Shown here: positions 60,825 through 64,000 of the stretch, piece by piece
Layout: every line of letters starts with the position of its first letter
Position numbering within the stretch: position 1 is the stretch's first letter
From: Candidatus Bathyarchaeia archaeon
GTDB taxonomy: Archaea > Thermoproteota > Bathyarchaeia > Bathyarchaeales > Bathycorpusculaceae
Reading direction: 5' to 3'
Assembly: GCA_038880555.1 (NCBI GenBank)
Contig: JAVZRN010000002.1
Coordinates: 62,001-126,000 of the forward strand
Length of the DNA stretch: 64,000 nt
Translations under genes and position numbers: made by a program
Notes under the pieces: generated by a model
Told to the model about the DNA's origin: nothing
The model's database searches: none
What the model saw: the letters and a program-made list of their open reading frames with translations, nothing else

Positions 60825-61811
60825 TTATGGCGCCTTCGCCAACCCCACCTCGATGGTATATTCAAACCCGTCTCTGTAAACCGTTAGGTGGACTTTTTCG
60901 CCAGCCCTTTTCTTGTGGATTTCGCCTAGAAGCTTCTCTATTCGTGTTATTGGCACGTCGTCCAAAGCCAGTATTATGTCGCCTGCCACTATGCCAGCCT
61001 CATGCGCTGGGCTTCCCTCCACAACCCTTGTCACCAAAACGCCTTCATCCACTGGTATTCCATAATAGCGGGAAATCTCTTTCGTAAGGCTTAAGCCCAT
61101 TATCCCAAGCCACGGGCGCGTGTGCACACCCTTTGATATGATTTCTGCTGCACATTTCTTAGCTGAGTTTATAGGAATGGCGAATCCAATTCCATGGGCA
61201 TAGGGAATAATCGCAGTGCTTATGGCGACAACCTTACCATTAATGTCTACCAGTGGTCCGCCGCTGTTTCCGGGGTTTATGGCAGCATCCGTTTGGACGA
61301 GGTTTTCTAAAAGCTCATTTTTAGATTCTATGGTTCGGTTTAGGGCGCTTATAACACCCGACGTTATCGTTGGTCCACCAGCCAAGCCGAAGGGGTTACC
61401 AATGGCGTAGACACGTTGTCCAATTCTCAACTTGTCGGAGTCTCCAAGCTCTGCGTAGGGCAAACCCTTCCTGTCCACTTTGACGACGGCTATGTCGTGG
61501 ATTGTGCATGTTCCAAGCAAGTGTCCATTTAAAACCTCGCCATTCCAAAGCGTGACGGCTATGCGTTCTGCGCCCTGAACAACATGGTTGTTCGTCAATA
61601 TGTGCCCTTCGCTGTCTATTATTGTTCCAGAACCCATACCCTTGACTGGGAAGACTTGGTAGAAAATGTCCTGAATCAGCCTTATCGTGCTGATGTTAAC
61701 AACACACTTGCTAACCTTTTCAAGAACATCTAAAACTCTAGACTCATCGTTAGCCGCCAACTTAATCGCCACTGTTAAAATCTTCTGTAGGGCTTTAAAC
61801 GCTTTCCCCAT
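60825..61811 (-). CDS. HtrA-type serine protease with PDZ domain, no signal peptide
   Basis: The 328-residue protein is a trypsin-like HtrA: catalytic His in TNNHVV, Asp in HDIAVVKVD and Ser in AINPGNSGGPLV, followed by one PDZ domain (GVLVTRVVEGSPAHEAGIVAGDIILALDD). There is no N-terminal signal sequence or membrane helix (it begins MGKAFKALQKILTVAIKLAAN), so it probably acts in the cytoplasm as a protein quality-control protease. It overlaps the end of the MFS gene by 17 bases. Confidence 0.88.
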   Translation of the reverse strand: MGKAFKALQKILTVAIKLAANDESRVLDVLEKVSKCVVNISTIRLIQDIFYQVFPVKGMGSGTIIDSEGHILTNNHVVQGAERIAVTLWNGEVLNGHLLGTCTIHDIAVVKVDRKGLPYAELGDSDKLRIGQRVYAIGNPFGLAGGPTITSGVISALNRTIESKNELLENLVQTDAAINPGNSGGPLVDINGKVVAISTAIIPYAHGIGFAIPINSAKKCAAEIISKGVHTRPWLGIMGLSLTKEISRYYGIPVDEGVLVTRVVEGSPAHEAGIVAGDIILALDDVPITRIEKLLGEIHKKRAGEKVHLTVYRDGFEYTIEVGLAKAP

Positions 61812-63006
61812 ATTTCACTTTGGTTTTTGTATAGGCGTTAATGAGCAAGGCAACAGCGGTGGCTTGTGTTACGAGAACGTAGGCTACTACAGCAAAGTAT
61901 GGGATTTGTAATTCTACCATTAAACCATATACCGCTCCACCAATTAACATACCAACACCATAAGCTGTGTTAAATATGCCGTATGCTGTCCCCCGCTGAG
62001 AAATTGGAGCAAAACCTGAAACGGCAGCGCGGTAAATGGACTCTTGCATTCCCAAAACCAGACCGAAAAAGGCCGCAGCCACAATCAGCATTGTCAAGTC
62101 TGCGTTAGCCATGGCGAAGAATGTTGGAACAACCGACAGAATGAACGGCAGCATCAAAACCCTAATCTTGAACTTGTCATAGGCGAATCCTGCAAAAAGT
62201 GCAGTTGGCGCGTCCACCCCTTGTATAAGCGTGTAGATTAGGGGGACAATCCACAACTGGTTCGTTGGTTTCAGAATCTCCGTAGCCTTGAAAAGTATTA
62301 ACTCGAAGGGTATAAGTCCAACAGTGTTCAGCAAAACAGCCGCTGTGTAAACATAGAAGGCTTTCCCAAGTTTACCTTCGCCCTTTCCCAGCGTTGCCTC
62401 TGCTGGCTCGGCAGCTTTTCTCCAGCCAACTTTCCTAAATGTGTAGGCTAGAAATGCCAAAAGCATGATGAAGGGTAATGCTAGAAGGCTAAAGGTCAAA
62501 TTGTAATTGTTGCTGGTGTAAAACATTAAGCCAGCTACGACAAGGGGACCTAAAATGGCGCCTATCTGGTCTAAAAGTTCATGGATGCCGAAGGCTTTTC
62601 CAGCGCCAACTCCTCGACTCACAATTGATAGCACGGCGTCTCTTGCCGGCGATCTTATGGCTTTTCCAATCCTTTCCAGAAGCACCAAGATTATTGCTAT
62701 TTCCCAAATTCTCGTAATCCCTAACAGCGGAATTGATATGATGAGTCCGTATCCTAAAAATATGAAAAGCCAGTAAGCCCTCGTGGTGTCCGCAAGTCTT
62801 CCGCTTACAAGCCTTAGGGCGTATCCCAAAAACTCTCCAAATCTGCCGAAGAAGGCTATGGCGAAGGCGGAGGCTCCAAGAAACTCTAGGTATGGTGTAA
62901 CAATTCCCCGCGAACCCTCATAGACAATGTCTCCCATGAGGCTTACTATTCCAAGAAGGAGAATGGCCGCATAGGCATTTTTCGCGTTCACTAAGCCATT
63001 TTTCAT
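61795..63006 (-). CDS. MFS family transporter
   Basis: The 403-residue protein has about twelve membrane helices and MFS-type loops (FGRFGEFLGYALRLVSGRLADTTRAYW between helices 2 and 3; APISQRGTAYGIFNTAYGVGMLIGGAVYG later). The N- and C-halves are joined by a charged loop (AAEPAEATLGKGEGK). The substrate is unknown. It is upstream of the HtrA gene on the same strand, with a 17-base overlap. Confidence 0.82.
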   Translation of the reverse strand: MKNGLVNAKNAYAAILLLGIVSLMGDIVYEGSRGIVTPYLEFLGASAFAIAFFGRFGEFLGYALRLVSGRLADTTRAYWLFIFLGYGLIISIPLLGITRIWEIAIILVLLERIGKAIRSPARDAVLSIVSRGVGAGKAFGIHELLDQIGAILGPLVVAGLMFYTSNNYNLTFSLLALPFIMLLAFLAYTFRKVGWRKAAEPAEATLGKGEGKLGKAFYVYTAAVLLNTVGLIPFELILFKATEILKPTNQLWIVPLIYTLIQGVDAPTALFAGFAYDKFKIRVLMLPFILSVVPTFFAMANADLTMLIVAAAFFGLVLGMQESIYRAAVSGFAPISQRGTAYGIFNTAYGVGMLIGGAVYGLMVELQIPYFAVVAYVLVTQATAVALLINAYTKTKVKYGESV

Positions 63007-63037
63007 TATGGTTCCTGCTGAAGGTAGCCTTTTATTT

Positions 63038-63496
63038 CTAGGGTGAAGTTAAGAGTTTCGCTATCTTTTCAAGCCATTCCCTATCCTTCTCGTCAAAACT
63101 GCCATACTCGTCGCTGTCAACGTCCAACACCGCCACTACCTCGCCATTTTTATCAAAGACTGGCACGGCAATTTCAGACTTTGACCTCGGGTCGCATGCA
63201 ATGTGCCCCGGAAACTCGTGGACATTTGGCACAATAATGGCCTTTCCAGTTTTAACGCATTTTCCACAAACACCAGTGTAGGCTATTCTGGCGCATGCTG
63301 GCGGCCCCTTCGATGGACCAAGCTCAAGCCACTCCTCTTTTGGTATGTAGAATCCAACCCAGAAATAGTATGGAATTTTTTCCTTCAAAACACCGCATAC
63401 AAGCGCCATCTTTTCCTCAAAGGATTTTCTCCCAATTTCTTCCCTTATAGTGTTGAAGCATTCACCGTAAACCTTGTCTTTCGCTTGATGTTCCAT
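63038..63496 (-). CDS. Free methionine-(R)-sulfoxide reductase (GAF domain)
   Basis: The 152-residue GAF protein has the three cysteines of fRMsr in order: PPACARI, TGVCGKCV and FPGHIACDPRSKSEI. Family members reduce free methionine-R-sulfoxide. Length is right. ATG 63496 is preferred to TTG 63520. It has one more cysteine (in GKC) than the minimal set. A 31-base gap separates its stop from the MFS gene start. Confidence 0.85.
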   Translation of the reverse strand: MEHQAKDKVYGECFNTIREEIGRKSFEEKMALVCGVLKEKIPYYFWVGFYIPKEEWLELGPSKGPPACARIAYTGVCGKCVKTGKAIIVPNVHEFPGHIACDPRSKSEIAVPVFDKNGEVVAVLDVDSDEYGSFDEKDREWLEKIAKLLTSP

Positions 63497-63602
63497 AGCA
63501 TTCCCAACTTTAATCAGCAAATTTAAAACATGTTTTGATTGGATAAAGCTTTTATTGATGTCTAGGTTTAGTTTGGCAAATGCCCCCTAAAGATGATGTG
63601 AG

Positions 63603-64000
63603 ATGGCTTTGCAAAAAGGCGACTTTATACTGTTAGACTATGTGGCAAAGGTGAAGGAAACAGGTGAAGTTTTCGACACAACGATTGAAGAGGTGGCCAA
63701 AAAAGAGCGCCTATACAAGGAGGGCGAAATCTACGAGCCAAAACTTGTCGTTATAGGCGAAGGCTGGGTTCTTAAGGCTTTGGACGAAAGCCTAACAAAC
63801 ATGGAGGTTGGAAAAACTGAAACAGTGGAAATACCGCCCGAAAAAGCCTTTGGAGCAAGAGACCCTGAAAAAGTTAGACGTGTTCCCCTTAGACACTTGA
63901 CGGCTAAGGGTATAACCCCAACCCTTGGGATGCGCCTCGAATACGATGGCAAAATGGCAACCGTTAGGGCTATTGGCGCCGGGCGTGTCCTTTTAGATTT
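63603..64000 (+). CDS. FKBP-type peptidyl-prolyl isomerase (partial, 3' end outside window)
   Basis: From ATG 63603 the frame is open to the window end (132 codons). The product starts ALQKGDFILLDYVAKVKETGEVFDTTIEEVA and continues VVIGEGWVLKALDESLTNMEVGKTETVEIPPEKAFGARDPEKVRRVPL, the archaeal long FKBP pattern with an insert-in-flap domain. It speeds proline isomerisation in protein folding. The C-terminus is cut off. It is divergent from the fRMsr gene. Confidence 0.88.
   Translation, partial: MALQKGDFILLDYVAKVKETGEVFDTTIEEVAKKERLYKEGEIYEPKLVVIGEGWVLKALDESLTNMEVGKTETVEIPPEKAFGARDPEKVRRVPLRHLTAKGITPTLGMRLEYDGKMATVRAIGAGRVLLD

Noticed and set aside
1-64000. CRISPR arrays, insertion sequences, integrase attachment sites and prophage genes
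   Set aside because: I found no regularly spaced repeats, transposase or integrase motifs on either strand; the two tRNA genes are not flanked by partial duplicates that I could see.

Overview
The window is 64 kb of archaeal chromosome, dense with genes and of moderate GC. The archaeal signs are a long ribosomal-protein cluster with archaeal/eukaryotic-type proteins (S4e, L32e, L19e, L34e), RNase P subunit Rnp1, SecY followed by a DUF106 (YidC/EMC3-like) gene, tRNA splicing endonuclease, an archaeal ATP-dependent DNA ligase, TATA boxes about 25-30 bases before starts, and frequent GTG/TTG starts. A tetraether lipid synthase-like radical SAM protein next to a fatty-acid beta-oxidation cluster and Hyp maturation genes points to an anaerobic TACK archaeon. 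My best guess is Bathyarchaeia; that is inference from gene content, not a phylogeny. There are two tRNA genes (Cys-GCA and Gly-GCC). I saw no rRNA, CRISPR array or insertion sequence.

Layout. 1-1306: a cut-off metallophosphoesterase and an inositol-monophosphatase-type enzyme. 1455-11156: a same-strand run for beta-oxidation of acyl-CoAs (EtfBA, two acyl-CoA dehydrogenases, hydroxyacyl-CoA dehydrogenase, enoyl-CoA hydratase, thiolase with its DUF35 partner, acyl-CoA ligase). 11183-13544: a Tes-like radical SAM gene and a TrmB-type regulator, divergent, sharing a 25-bp palindrome. 13586-19140: hypF, hypC, hypD and hypE with two unknown small proteins. 19344-31351: ribosomal proteins L22 to L34e with Rnp1, SecY, DUF106 and cytidylate kinase, plus a basic small heat-shock protein between L30 and L15. 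31434-33378: a processive glycosyltransferase between two small membrane proteins. 33452-36732: a threonine-synthase-like protein fused to a winged helix and lacking the PLP lysine, an ECF transporter S component, and an AIR-synthase relative. 36749-39420: a radical SAM protein and two glycosyltransferases. 39553-42924: a TPR protein, DNA ligase, an E1-like enzyme and tRNA-Cys. 42985-48395: a 1156-residue exported protein with three Asp-rich repeats, divergent from a MacB-type ABC exporter. 48403-54586: MATE exporter, DUF362, HypA/HypB, HAD hydrolase, a lysine exporter split in two genes, and a tautomerase. 54641-64000: tRNA-Gly, RNA-modification and tRNA genes (NSUN methyltransferase, PUA protein, HisRS, EndA), MtnA, an endonuclease III-like enzyme, a PRTase-type regulator, HtrA, an MFS transporter, free-methionine sulfoxide reductase and a partial FKBP isomerase.

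How the genes work together. The first cluster would activate fatty acids, oxidise them to acetyl-CoA and pass electrons to ETF. The Hyp set (A-F in two places, no hydrogenase subunits) implies a NiFe hydrogenase elsewhere in the genome. The most unusual locus is 33452-36732: the fusion protein looks like a ligand-sensing regulator made from a fold-type II PLP enzyme, with inverted repeats before it and before the adjacent transporter gene.
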